DNA of 24,766 nt from a virus. Below, one piece after another: positions 15,401 through 22,021 of this stretch. The notes under the pieces are model-generated. The model did no database searches, had not been told where the DNA came from, and saw only the letters and a program-made list of their open reading frames with translations. Where the stretch lies: IMG/VR virus record IMGVR_UViG_3300030419_004708, positions 9,431-34,196 of that record. The stretch is one strand, 5' to 3'. Made by a program: the position numbers and the translations under genes. Positions within the stretch are counted from its first letter, which is position 1, and each line of letters opens with the position of its first letter.

Positions 15401-15670
15401 TTCGTTGGATATGCACCACAGGCAGATCATGTTAGTTGTGGAGATGCAAATATCGGCGCAGATTATATAAGATGGGTTATGTTGGGTACTTGGGGAGGTG
15501 ATTGTGATTATTGGTTGGATGCGTTGAATTATATTGAACAGTATGGAATTATTGCACAACATCAAGTATCTCTGAAAACTTTATGTGAAGAACATCAAGG
15601 GAATTGCTACAATTATTGTCAAGATCTATACAATGAAGTTTATCAAGGAAATCCAGTTGATTGCGGTTGA
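9476..15670 (+). CDS. Giant cysteine- and tryptophan-rich virion protein
   Basis: This unbroken 2064-residue frame has AAAGG before the ATG and starts 14 nt after the previous stop. By my count it has about 85 cysteines, nearly half in the last quarter, and is exceptionally rich in Trp, Tyr, Gly, Asn and Asp. The N-terminus has a tight cluster (CCCGC...C, then CPVC by residue 40). Around 1023 there is a CVVNQDC...CFHGYC...CDNECEC block like small disulfide-rich repeats. Modules of the form CC-x(4-6)-C-x(7)-C-x(3)-GG-x-W recur near 1340 and, in variants, near 1823 and 1876. A segment near 560-575 (WVNSGGKLVVLYSS) looks like an alpha/beta strand-turn. No signal peptide, membrane span, lysozyme motif or other catalytic signature was recognised. 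Placement between the gp27-like genes suggests a baseplate or hub-attached component, which is inference. Confidence 0.55.
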   Translation: MRSFRPCCCGCSSNVCDLEEYQYEDTRSVVAGGSINCPVCAIGRTSARKQGNNFPTFQYLSYLDAGEMKPMYSHGENEEFSEAMGPGAFRDYGIYGNHLKIGHPCMDRWSRTLKNGHASPWFEMQELGWTGRWGDGAVVPALHLLQHAFARDSEAQSGSDAQMGVWNPFSTRNRGMAPDEDWFPNHSSGGEFLNPPEGEYYYDHMNEIYRYRNPAARNVWVRQYRPYEWLFDTKWDTGQWAPNNDWFMTGYREVYDNGGINPFIYNFKDWPTNEAYDSPMPVFPYHHYVNYDLPNGGEDVTFNSEYVWAFQNSWSNTCGFDGISPYELIHIDRGQREPGIKKLFPCDSNHAAGVHNYNVPTWYYETISPFGYLPFSPQFFDRWIHKFDGPLYPQGNCSMHCTERNIYAHKLAFVGSIGTFYQGYHDGSNSKRCVGDGRRNNLLYPLEENWILRWGEHSGPGSTYHSRATRPISPCDIIDFPLYQDAHWENVCSELGLPEEICNQNTIGFGCSPRNDAIAAGVNPALNNTPRETECWNCSQDSTDAIVTIPPDPGENYENWEWIRQWVNSGGKLVVLYSSKDIIDEGRKQAGFMADYQGSKYWIKNSSFPKSCGSWLTHEDTDPTKGMQEPTPSPNSGTSFIPQLTGDDSSIDSIIKQFYAEDPNTSFHGGDYVDESGVEELLYQFATYCSMSDEEFEESGGVLVPFYEGLCSQIPDDTPYFEGSIYQTLKETWCGRSDSVNFHPNQHDWNNRRMRSPSQWGYLPFYGSDVSGQGENDPTYGPIYEAPYRRYHYMTEAYYSYTYYYWRFDMNSHLNTQFKDRHRSFNGPSFSVFFDYDEEWSPIAPGGYWLTDPLPGHGGTPYYDSSVGTHARREEEMALVSNVGIGKQWPNYDYLGTHPYFWWGGNKSFWSDWFWTDNWFYGDASPWTDVEFNDDDRRSYLSSYFNFLARDYPTFLSCQKTKGPNTTKEGKPLSVTSMSGGDPLFPITRNGGKSLVGGNWQSFGGIFDYDYFQFNSDGWGDECVVNQDCPGYHQNSESRTETCFHGYCIGYGQENCDNECECSYSQWYYDTQNECGPDDLYICARGRCLSTLSWNWINLINGSVPDDYGVWYNWSAYGWNSSTANYSNKLLKYRRVIEAPFHSDMGPAATVYDEPMGNDIWPSFILEDPIVDNIIQNACSVVYKKHGDGAVIVSYDPSSLGTATNFPDNMFTNELDYDGNERLYQEENLYEFFENAGDTGAEQISKFAKENPTNFYGNDPENPGLTPKERRKHAANNDFWTFICQDFLNKDGQDPEWFEEYDEDTHGPRFWDYKGPWIGDGSSMRLAYKNNPCLEHLDSACCLPSGGCENLNPWECAERGGRWQGMRMMTNASDAYVEDGGNFGWQTAFNQGWLNEYGDCYDDAADWWELNGGYASEFGAAIPRIQLQGNYFFRGPSTHTWWNFSSSEGSYSQSHNYNNKILKRYGPGQVYTSRFSDFGFRARFKNYYEAPLTLVPELWYVTDGENPDPGLCETRTRELFSMLSCPYGGYVSHDPDPNKSCLKKCEDFGADYPSGPCDPPREGNCYYKCTDLGSCQRSLIGDNRRGEFDYSDENSYFISNWWERRSYSSVPEYHYQQDYWSEPQIGFEGRYPGQAKRLQDLFEPLESEGDTDLQWEHYLRNNSTLVEGITKVECAALATNGGEIPGPGGTWDLRNFNSEEDAENAGWFYWRPYVYGSCCTNVAQRYGSGWDAYWEYEGSSCFNSSDYECFLKSTEDTDPGDDDWFGEPEGDTRIRTVFRHGASCEEVICAPTAGYGEYGGMCIGSSGQYFQGCGGSLDPIGACCHVDCIDNVTEAWCENYTGSFDDNDSNPYNDSPFDSEWFEGQSCKEACAYGACCGTPSEQQSWGTCGVEEFWEIRNGCIDYQITQKGCEEYRDGTWNGDNTVCARANNSFNVCYYDEGECDTTCCTCVAYPETGPGCGAPGDWSEPCEDSCFFVGYAPQADHVSCGDANIGADYIRWVMLGTWGGDCDYWLDALNYIEQYGIIAQHQVSLKTLCEEHQGNCYNYCQDLYNEVYQGNPVDCG

Positions 15671-15692
15671 TACATACTAGGAGAGAAATTAA

Positions 15693-16556
15693 ATGGAAAA
15701 TGAATTTTTAGCAAAATTAAAAATCTGGGCGAACACCGATTATATGGAAGCAAAAATCGGACATGGTTTTGCTGGTAGAGATTCGAACATTGCAGAAAAA
15801 TATCCATGTGCAAATCCAAACGGGCCTGTAGAAAATTTTGATTGTCCAGAAGACGATCCATATTGCAATTGTCCTCATCAAGAGTTAAAACCAGATTCTA
15901 TTATGGAAGCAGCACGAATCTATAGTTATTCTGATCCTGAAGGTGAGGGTGGTCCCGACACCGTTGACGATGTTCAAGAAACATTAAGAGAACCCACAGA
16001 TGAAGAGATTAAAAACCTACCCAAATCACTAAAAGAATGTGATTTAGTATCAGATGCACTTTCATCTGTGGGTGAAGATGGTGAAAAATGGATAGGTTGT
16101 ATATGGGACAATCAAGATCATCCTAGTAGTTGTTGTGAACGAGTATATGCAGAAGGTAATGAAGGACTGTATGCGGAAGGTTGGGAAGGAAACAAATTCA
16201 AAGACTATCTTGAATATACAAGAACATATGCAACATATTGGGACACTCCATATAAAACTCCTTTGTGGAGAAACGCTCAGATGAGATTGCTGGGATCTCA
16301 AAGTGCAGTGATCGCTTTGAATGGTGACTTAACTTTAAAGCCAGGAACGATTATTAAAATAAATGATCCTCATTTTGAGAATTCTTCACCAGAAAATGAA
16401 AATAAAAACTACACAGGAAAATGGTTAGTTACCGCAGTTGAGCATAGTGTTGGGATTAGGTCTCATCGGTGTCTTTTAAGTCTATCGAGAGATAGTGTTA
16501 ACTATGATGCCAATTCCGAAGAGGTGGATGTTGATTATAGAGATGATGATTCTTAA
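15693..16556 (+). CDS. gp27-like hub protein, C-terminal part
   Basis: This 287-residue protein has two parts. Residues 1-150 are acidic, with cysteines in YPCANPNG, DCPEDDPYCNCP and SSCCERVY. Residues about 175-270 resemble the C-terminal domain of gp27-type hubs. There a helix with LWRNAQMRLLGSQ is followed by a strand ALNGDLTLKPGTIIKINDP, then YTGKWLVTAVEHSVG and CLLSLSRDS. This corresponds to the T4 gp27 series FNLTPGVKIIFND, FYVDEVIHEL and HLYMFTNA. The same helix-LxPGxxI-WxVxxVxH arrangement is general in hub proteins. Since the N-terminal hub domains are in the gene at 7233-9461, the hub appears to be split. AGGAGAG precedes the start, 22 nt after the giant gene. gp25 follows after 77 nt. 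Confidence 0.6.
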   Translation: MENEFLAKLKIWANTDYMEAKIGHGFAGRDSNIAEKYPCANPNGPVENFDCPEDDPYCNCPHQELKPDSIMEAARIYSYSDPEGEGGPDTVDDVQETLREPTDEEIKNLPKSLKECDLVSDALSSVGEDGEKWIGCIWDNQDHPSSCCERVYAEGNEGLYAEGWEGNKFKDYLEYTRTYATYWDTPYKTPLWRNAQMRLLGSQSAVIALNGDLTLKPGTIIKINDPHFENSSPENENKNYTGKWLVTAVEHSVGIRSHRCLLSLSRDSVNYDANSEEVDVDYRDDDS

Positions 16557-16633
16557 TTTAGATAATTCTACTTCTACTTTTTAGTTAGGCTTGTTCGGTT
16601 GGTTACATATATACTTTAAAGGAAAAGAAGTAT
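16557..16633 (+). promoter_or_regulatory. Intergenic leader before gp25
   Basis: This 77-bp gap is the longest in the plus-strand run and may hold a promoter for gp25-gp6. It contains TTACATATATACTTTAAAGG (16603-16622), whose ACATATA start is shared with the motif upstream of gp48, but the rest differs. AAGGA at 16619-16623 is the gp25 ribosome-binding site. No terminator-like hairpin was found. Confidence 0.3.
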
Positions 16634-17038
16634 ATGGCATCAAAAAGCAAATATTCAGACGTTGATATAGACTTCAACAAAAATGATTTTACCTCAGATG
16701 TGTCAGTTAAAAAAGATAGAAGTGCTGTACAGCAATCTGTCATCAACATTATTATGACAAGAAAGGGAGAAAAGAGATTTGATCCCAATTTTGGGGTAGG
16801 TATTCATGATCTTTTATTTGAAAATTTAAGTCCAATTGAAATAGCAATGATGGAAAAAACTATTGCTGCTCAATTCAGTACATATGAACCAAGGGCTCTT
16901 CTTGAAAACGTAGTGTTTAATGAAGAGTATATTGATAGTAATGAACTTAGTATTGATATAAATTATGTAATTTTAACAAGTTCATATGAAGACGTATCAA
17001 AAGAAACTTTTACGGTATCTCTAACGAAGGTAAGATAA
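16634..17038 (+). CDS. 25: gp25, baseplate wedge subunit (GPW/gp25 family)
   Basis: This 134-residue protein is nearly the size of T4 gp25 (132 aa). gp25 binds gp6 and gp53 at the wedge core and is among the most conserved baseplate proteins of contractile systems. Supporting patterns are MTRKGEKRFDPNFGVGIHDLLFE (about residues 43-65) and the family-defining Glu85-Pro86-Arg87 in YEPRALLENV, followed by two beta strands ending in VSLTKVR. AAGGA lies about 10 nt upstream of the ATG. The gp6 start comes one nucleotide after the stop, so the two are probably co-translated. Confidence 0.93.
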   Translation: MASKSKYSDVDIDFNKNDFTSDVSVKKDRSAVQQSVINIIMTRKGEKRFDPNFGVGIHDLLFENLSPIEIAMMEKTIAAQFSTYEPRALLENVVFNEEYIDSNELSIDINYVILTSSYEDVSKETFTVSLTKVR

Positions 17039-17039
17039 A

Positions 17040-18791
17040 ATGGAAAAATCTAATATACAATTAGGAAGTCTTGATTATGATACAATCAAAAATGACATAA
17101 AGAATTATCTAAAACAACAAGATACTCTTTCAGATTTCGATTATGAGGGTTCTGCATTGAATGTTATTTTAGACGTTCTTGCATATAACACTTTATATTA
17201 TGGTTACTATTCAAATATGGTTGCGAATGAAATGTTTCTTGATACTGCACAGAGAGAAGAATCTCTTATATCTTTGGTAAAACCTTTGGGGTATGTTGTT
17301 CCCGGAAGAACATCTTCTAGAGCAAGAATAAAGGTAAGGGCGGGAGGAGATAGAGTCCCCAAATATACAAAGTTTCCCGGACAGAACTCTTTCGGAACAA
17401 ACTATACTTTTTATAACATAGAAGAATATATTTTAGATTCTGATGGAGAAGGAATTTTTGATATTTTTCAAGGTTCTTTGGTAAAGGAAGCACCGCTTAC
17501 AGTTGATCAAGGAACACAAAAAGGATTTCTTTCTGGAACTAATATTGATATCAACACAATAAGTGTTGAAGTATATGACGAGGATTCTGGTGTTTGGGAT
17601 CTTTGGTCAAAGGTAAGTAATATTGAAAGTGGCTTAGACGGTTTTAGTAAAGTTTACTGGTTGGAAAGAAGTGAACTTGGATTCTTTATTTCTTTCGGAG
17701 GAAACTTTGGTTCTGAAACAGGAACGCAGGTGGGAGTAAGTGTTGGTGAAAATCAATCAGTAAGAGTTTCTTACTTGACAACAGATGGTGAAAGTGGAAA
17801 TGGAGTAGGAAGTTTTGGAGTTATTGCATCAGGTTCTTTAGGAAACGCTGCTATTGACACTCTATCATTATCTTCTGGAGGAAGTGATAAACCAGATCTT
17901 GAGTTGATCCGATTCTTTGCTCCAAAATGGTTTGCTGGACAAGATAGAGCAGTTACTGTTGATGACTGTAAGGCGATTTTAGCAGCAAATGGATTCGTTA
18001 GTGGAACTCAATCTGTTGATGAACAGGTGAGTATTTGGGGAGGAGAAGAAATGAATCCTCCAAGATATGGTAGGGTTTTTGTTTCTTTACCAGATACTTT
18101 AGAAGCAACACAAATCGCATCGGCAATTGAACTACTTAAACAAAAAACTTGTGTTTCTATCATACCAGAGTATGTTGGTATGAAAGAATTTGTATTAAAA
18201 ATTGGTGGGGGTGTAAACTTTGATTCTTTACAAACTCCTTTGAGCAGAGAACAACTTCTAGGTTTGATTTCTCAAACACTACGAGGAGAGTATATTTCCC
18301 AATTTAATCGTTCTATAAACTCAATAGAAGTATCAGAATTGATTAATGGTGTTGATAGATCACTTTCTGCTAGTCCCTTTTCAATAAACATTAAATGTTC
18401 AACTGAAGTAGATGTAATTCCAAGTGGTGCTGTTGAAACAATAAATTTCAATAATTCTTGTTTAGAGGGAAGTCTGGTTTCAAATTCTTTCAATTCTGGA
18501 TTTACAATAAATGCTTCCGGTCCTATACGTTTAAGATGTTTACCAAATGGGAACATAAACAATAAAGGATACCAACCGATACAAGCCGTGGAAGATGGGG
18601 AAGGTGTTCTGATTAATCATGGAGTAGTTGGTTCATTCAATCCAAGTTTAGGAATAGCAAAATTCAATTCTGGATTCGCTGGAGAAAATTTTGAAATAAC
18701 GGTTGATTCCTCAAATGTGGGATCTAATACATTTGATATAACAGAAAATAGATTTTTTAAATTAGATATAGAAGATTTAACAGTAGTTTAG
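17040..18791 (+). CDS. 6: gp6, baseplate wedge subunit (baseplate J-like)
   Basis: This 583-residue protein corresponds to T4 gp6 (660 aa), which forms the dimeric inner ring of the baseplate with gp25, gp7 and gp53. The N-terminal block is diagnostic: LGSLDYDTIKNDIKNYL, DFDYEGSALNVILDVLAYNT and NEMFLDTAQREESL (about residues 8-80), followed by LVKPLGYVVPGRTSSRA. The central region is Gly/Ser-rich beta. A second conserved section has PDLELIRFFAPKWFAGQDRAVTV (about 285-307), the KAILAANGF helix, then GRVFVSLPDT and a C-terminal sandwich. The ATG is one nucleotide after the gp25 stop, with AAGG inside the gp25 end. No odd features were noted beyond slightly reduced length. Confidence 0.92.
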   Translation: MEKSNIQLGSLDYDTIKNDIKNYLKQQDTLSDFDYEGSALNVILDVLAYNTLYYGYYSNMVANEMFLDTAQREESLISLVKPLGYVVPGRTSSRARIKVRAGGDRVPKYTKFPGQNSFGTNYTFYNIEEYILDSDGEGIFDIFQGSLVKEAPLTVDQGTQKGFLSGTNIDINTISVEVYDEDSGVWDLWSKVSNIESGLDGFSKVYWLERSELGFFISFGGNFGSETGTQVGVSVGENQSVRVSYLTTDGESGNGVGSFGVIASGSLGNAAIDTLSLSSGGSDKPDLELIRFFAPKWFAGQDRAVTVDDCKAILAANGFVSGTQSVDEQVSIWGGEEMNPPRYGRVFVSLPDTLEATQIASAIELLKQKTCVSIIPEYVGMKEFVLKIGGGVNFDSLQTPLSREQLLGLISQTLRGEYISQFNRSINSIEVSELINGVDRSLSASPFSINIKCSTEVDVIPSGAVETINFNNSCLEGSLVSNSFNSGFTINASGPIRLRCLPNGNINNKGYQPIQAVEDGEGVLINHGVVGSFNPSLGIAKFNSGFAGENFEITVDSSNVGSNTFDITENRFFKLDIEDLTVV

Positions 18792-18803
18792 AGATTTATA
18801 TAA

Positions 18804-20012
18804 ATGTTTTTTCCCATAATCAGAAATTCAGAACAGAACTTGCACTACAAGATGCTCATCTTGGGTGAGGAGTTACCTAGTCTAAATGAGGCTGTTGAAA
18901 AACCTGTTGATGTTATTGATTTGTTCCCGTTGTGGATTACTGATAGAAGTGAATCAAACAATCCAAGTAATCATATGGTAAAGTTTATACAATCTTACTA
19001 TGATTGGTTATATGATAAAAGTGGATATGAATTAAGCACCACCACATTTAGTGATGTTGGACTTAGAAGATTAATTGATATTGATGAAACTCCTGTTGAA
19101 TTTTTAAAACTATTTGTTAAAAATTATGCTTCTGGATTTCCAGAATGGTTTGTTGGGGCAACAGCAAATATAGATGGTTCAAGTACTGGATTATATATTC
19201 GTAAATTTATAAAAAATATACGAAGAGGGTTATATCAAAGAAAAAGTACAGAAGAAGCATATCAATATTTCTTTGAAAGTTTATTTGATAAACCGGATGT
19301 TGAACTATCATATCCAAAGACAAACATTCTGAGACTCAATGGTGGTAGATTTGGTGATATGCCCACAAATAACCATGAAATGAGTGGAAGTTATTTGAAT
19401 GGTCCTTATAAAATTCAAGACAGCAATTGGTATCAAGATTTTTCTTATGTTCTCAAAGCAGGAGTTTCCGTTGTAGATCCAAAGACAGGACTACCAATTT
19501 ATTATGATGCTTTGCAGGGAACATTACATCCTGCTGGATTAAAGGGATTTTTTGAAAAATCTTCACAAGACTACGTTCCTCCCGATGATTATGAAGGCGG
19601 AATTGATATAGCAGAAACTTCTACATTAAAAAATTATTTTCCATATAGAATGAAATCAAATTCAAGTATAGAACTTTGTTTTGGTTGTTCAGGTGGTGGA
19701 TATACTTACGCGGGTCCAACTGCGATGGCATTAGGACTTAGTGGAAGTAATTTAGATAGTTTTGCTGGTGGAACTTTTGGATGGACATACGGAGATATGT
19801 GGTCTGGGGTCGGAGCAGGATCAATTGAGGTTGAGTATGGTGAACCGACACATGCTCATCCATCTTGGTCGGAAAACATAGACTCAGTTAATTTTGAGAA
19901 CATATATATTAGTGACATGATTTACCTTTCTCCTGCTTCGGATAGTCCAAATTTAGGAATAACTGGTTGTACTGCATATGGAGATGCTGGAGGTGGGGCA
20001 TGTTGGAGTTAA
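18804..20012 (+). CDS. 7: gp7-like baseplate wedge protein, short form
   Basis: This 402-residue protein lies directly after gp6, the place of gene 7 in T4. It resembles the C-terminal third of T4 gp7. Helices MVKFIQSYYDWLYDKSGYE (about 53-71) are followed by LRRLIDIDETPVEFLKLF (about 79-96), FIKNIRRGLYQRKSTEEAYQYFFESLFD (about 131-158) and VELSYPKTNILRL. A later segment has a HPAGLKGFF pattern, like HPVGFGF in T4. The large N-terminal beta-propeller-like part of T4 gp7 (1032 aa) is missing. The last 120 residues are Gly/Ser/Trp-rich and end GGGACWS. The ribosome-binding site is weak; a second ATG at 18852 is possible but would drop residues that look conserved. It probably links wedge core and periphery. 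Confidence 0.65.
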   Translation: MFFPIIRNSEQNLHYKMLILGEELPSLNEAVEKPVDVIDLFPLWITDRSESNNPSNHMVKFIQSYYDWLYDKSGYELSTTTFSDVGLRRLIDIDETPVEFLKLFVKNYASGFPEWFVGATANIDGSSTGLYIRKFIKNIRRGLYQRKSTEEAYQYFFESLFDKPDVELSYPKTNILRLNGGRFGDMPTNNHEMSGSYLNGPYKIQDSNWYQDFSYVLKAGVSVVDPKTGLPIYYDALQGTLHPAGLKGFFEKSSQDYVPPDDYEGGIDIAETSTLKNYFPYRMKSNSSIELCFGCSGGGYTYAGPTAMALGLSGSNLDSFAGGTFGWTYGDMWSGVGAGSIEVEYGEPTHAHPSWSENIDSVNFENIYISDMIYLSPASDSPNLGITGCTAYGDAGGGACWS

Positions 20013-20025
20013 TGGAGAATAAAAA

Positions 20026-21996
20026 ATGAATATTTCATTTGGACAATCTTTCATAGATGAAGCAGTTTATAAAAATTTGCTTGATGAGCCTGTTGCTTTA
20101 TTTTTAAGTAATAGTGATCGTGATGTCCTACCCGATACTAATGAAAACTCAACCGATTCTCTTTCTGATCTTAGTTCTCTTTCATATGCACAAAAAATTA
20201 AAACAAGTGAAGTTCATAGAGTCCTTCAAGTACCAAAAGGATCAAATGCAAGATTTACAATTGACGGAAAACCTTTAACTTCATATTATGATTCATCGGT
20301 GAGATCAAAAAGTTCTTCTGAGGGTGGTCAATTTTGGTATACGATTCATTCTGGTGGCACTCAGTACTTAATTTTTATAATGGGATTTCCGGGAATAAAA
20401 TATAGACTTGACAAATTAGGATCAGTCATTCCTCAAGTGATTCCGGGTTCTGAAGGTCTTGAGGGAGGAAAAATATATGTAAGCGGTTCTGGTATTCATC
20501 AGATTGCATATACTGTAGTTTCTGCACTTCCCGATAATACATTCTTAAGTCCTAAAAAGTTTGTTCCAATTGAACCCACAAAAGATACTCAAGAAAAATT
20601 AGATTTTTATAACGCTACAAGTATCAGTTCAGAGGCAACAAACATATGTGGTCCTGGTCAAGAGCAAAGATGTGGAACTTGTTGTTTATACACAAAGAGT
20701 GGTTATTATGACTCCATTGGTGGAGTTACATATGATGCAGGAGATTTATATAAATGTATAGATGCAAAATGCTATAAGTGTATTGAAATAGCAAAGAAAA
20801 TGAAAATGAAATATGTTTTCAAACGACATATTGAAACTGGAAGTAGTGTTACTGGGGGGACAGGATCAAAATGTTATGGGTGTAGTGATGTGGAAAGTTA
20901 TCCGAATGATTGTGGACCATGTCCATGCACCATAGATTGGAATGATGCAAGTTATTATGATTCAATTATAGAAGATAGAAACATTTCATCCATTAGATAT
21001 GAAAATATAAATGCAATATTAGAAAAAGATAGTGATGATCTTTCCGGTGCAATTGCAAGTGCCTGGATTGATTTGAGTAATTTATCAGCAGAAGAAAGAA
21101 AAATGTCTTCTTATTATGCTGATAGACCTGAACTTCAAAATATACCAACTATTAGTGACGGTGACAATAGCGGAGATACTGCTTATAACCAAAAATTTGC
21201 GACAGAAACAGATTCTTCTGGAAATGTATACATTGTTGGTTTTGAACAGCCAGAAAATCACGGGAAAAATGCAACTTACGTTGAACTTGATGTTGACAAG
21301 TTTAATGATATGTTCCCCAACTATAGTGGTTGGAAAGATAGAATAAAATTTACTCGTATTCCTGTGAGGGGAATTACAAAAAATCTAACAAAAATTCTTC
21401 CTTTAAAAACTTTAGTGAGAGTTTCTGTTGATAAAGCAACAGTTCAAAATGTGACAAATGTTTCATCATTTAATGCATTTGGAATTGGAAGATTCTATGT
21501 TGAGGGAAACAAAGCAAGAAATGTATTTAGTGGTGTTGCAGATCAACAAGAAGATACACTCAAACTAACTACAGAATTAAATCTACAAAAAGAATCAGGT
21601 GCGGCATTTGATGCTTCTGAAATAACCACAGGAACAGATCCAACAGCAGGTATAGGTTCTGGGTTTGGTGGAGGAAAAGGAGGATCTTCGTCCACCACAC
21701 AAATATCATTCAAGGATAGATTGTTGTCTGCATCTAATGTAGACAGCACAACCGTAAAGGTAGATGTTACAACATCGAGACCTAAATTGTATGATGATAC
21801 AACCACTCTGAAAGATATAGACGGAAACAATTATAACATTGTTTCTGTGACTAAACCAACAACAACAAATGATGAAACTATTGATTTGACAAAAACAGAT
21901 ATAATTCAGAGAACATCTGGTAGTTTTGATTTAAATCAAATGACAGGCAACCAACTTAGTTTTGTTTTAGAAATAATTCTTGGAAGTAACGAATAA
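20026..21996 (+). CDS. Unassigned baseplate/virion structural protein with a cysteine-rich insert
   Basis: I do not recognise a family for this 656-residue protein. GGAG lies about 10 nt before the ATG. The N-terminal 200 residues are mixed beta with GSNARFTIDGKPLTSYYDSS and a YLIFIMGFPGIKYRLD strand. Residues about 208-301 hold twelve cysteines in three clusters: CGPGQEQRCGTCC, KCIDAKCYKCIE, and KCYGC followed by CGPCPC. This spacing could bind zinc or form disulfides. The second half is acidic and beta-rich, with a Gly/Ser linker near residues 545-558 (GIGSGFGGGKGGSSS) and a Thr/Asp-rich end. Synteny after gp7 would suggest a gp8-like role, but the T4 gp8 pattern is not evident. A baseplate periphery or fibre-attachment role is inferred. 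Confidence 0.6.
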   Translation: MNISFGQSFIDEAVYKNLLDEPVALFLSNSDRDVLPDTNENSTDSLSDLSSLSYAQKIKTSEVHRVLQVPKGSNARFTIDGKPLTSYYDSSVRSKSSSEGGQFWYTIHSGGTQYLIFIMGFPGIKYRLDKLGSVIPQVIPGSEGLEGGKIYVSGSGIHQIAYTVVSALPDNTFLSPKKFVPIEPTKDTQEKLDFYNATSISSEATNICGPGQEQRCGTCCLYTKSGYYDSIGGVTYDAGDLYKCIDAKCYKCIEIAKKMKMKYVFKRHIETGSSVTGGTGSKCYGCSDVESYPNDCGPCPCTIDWNDASYYDSIIEDRNISSIRYENINAILEKDSDDLSGAIASAWIDLSNLSAEERKMSSYYADRPELQNIPTISDGDNSGDTAYNQKFATETDSSGNVYIVGFEQPENHGKNATYVELDVDKFNDMFPNYSGWKDRIKFTRIPVRGITKNLTKILPLKTLVRVSVDKATVQNVTNVSSFNAFGIGRFYVEGNKARNVFSGVADQQEDTLKLTTELNLQKESGAAFDASEITTGTDPTAGIGSGFGGGKGGSSSTTQISFKDRLLSASNVDSTTVKVDVTTSRPKLYDDTTTLKDIDGNNYNIVSVTKPTTTNDETIDLTKTDIIQRTSGSFDLNQMTGNQLSFVLEIILGSNE

Positions 21997-22021
21997 ATAA
22001 TTAGACAGGAGATTGTTTAAT

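Noticed and set aside
9461-15693. Possibility that the three hub-region genes are one protein joined by recoding or sequencing error
   Set aside because: Each gene has its own ATG, a gap of 14-22 nt after the previous stop, and at least AAAGG or AGGAG before the second and third; no slippery site was seen at the junctions.
18799-18806. TATAAATG, one mismatch from the late promoter, before the gp7-like gene
   Set aside because: It overlaps the start codon, so a transcript would begin inside the gene.
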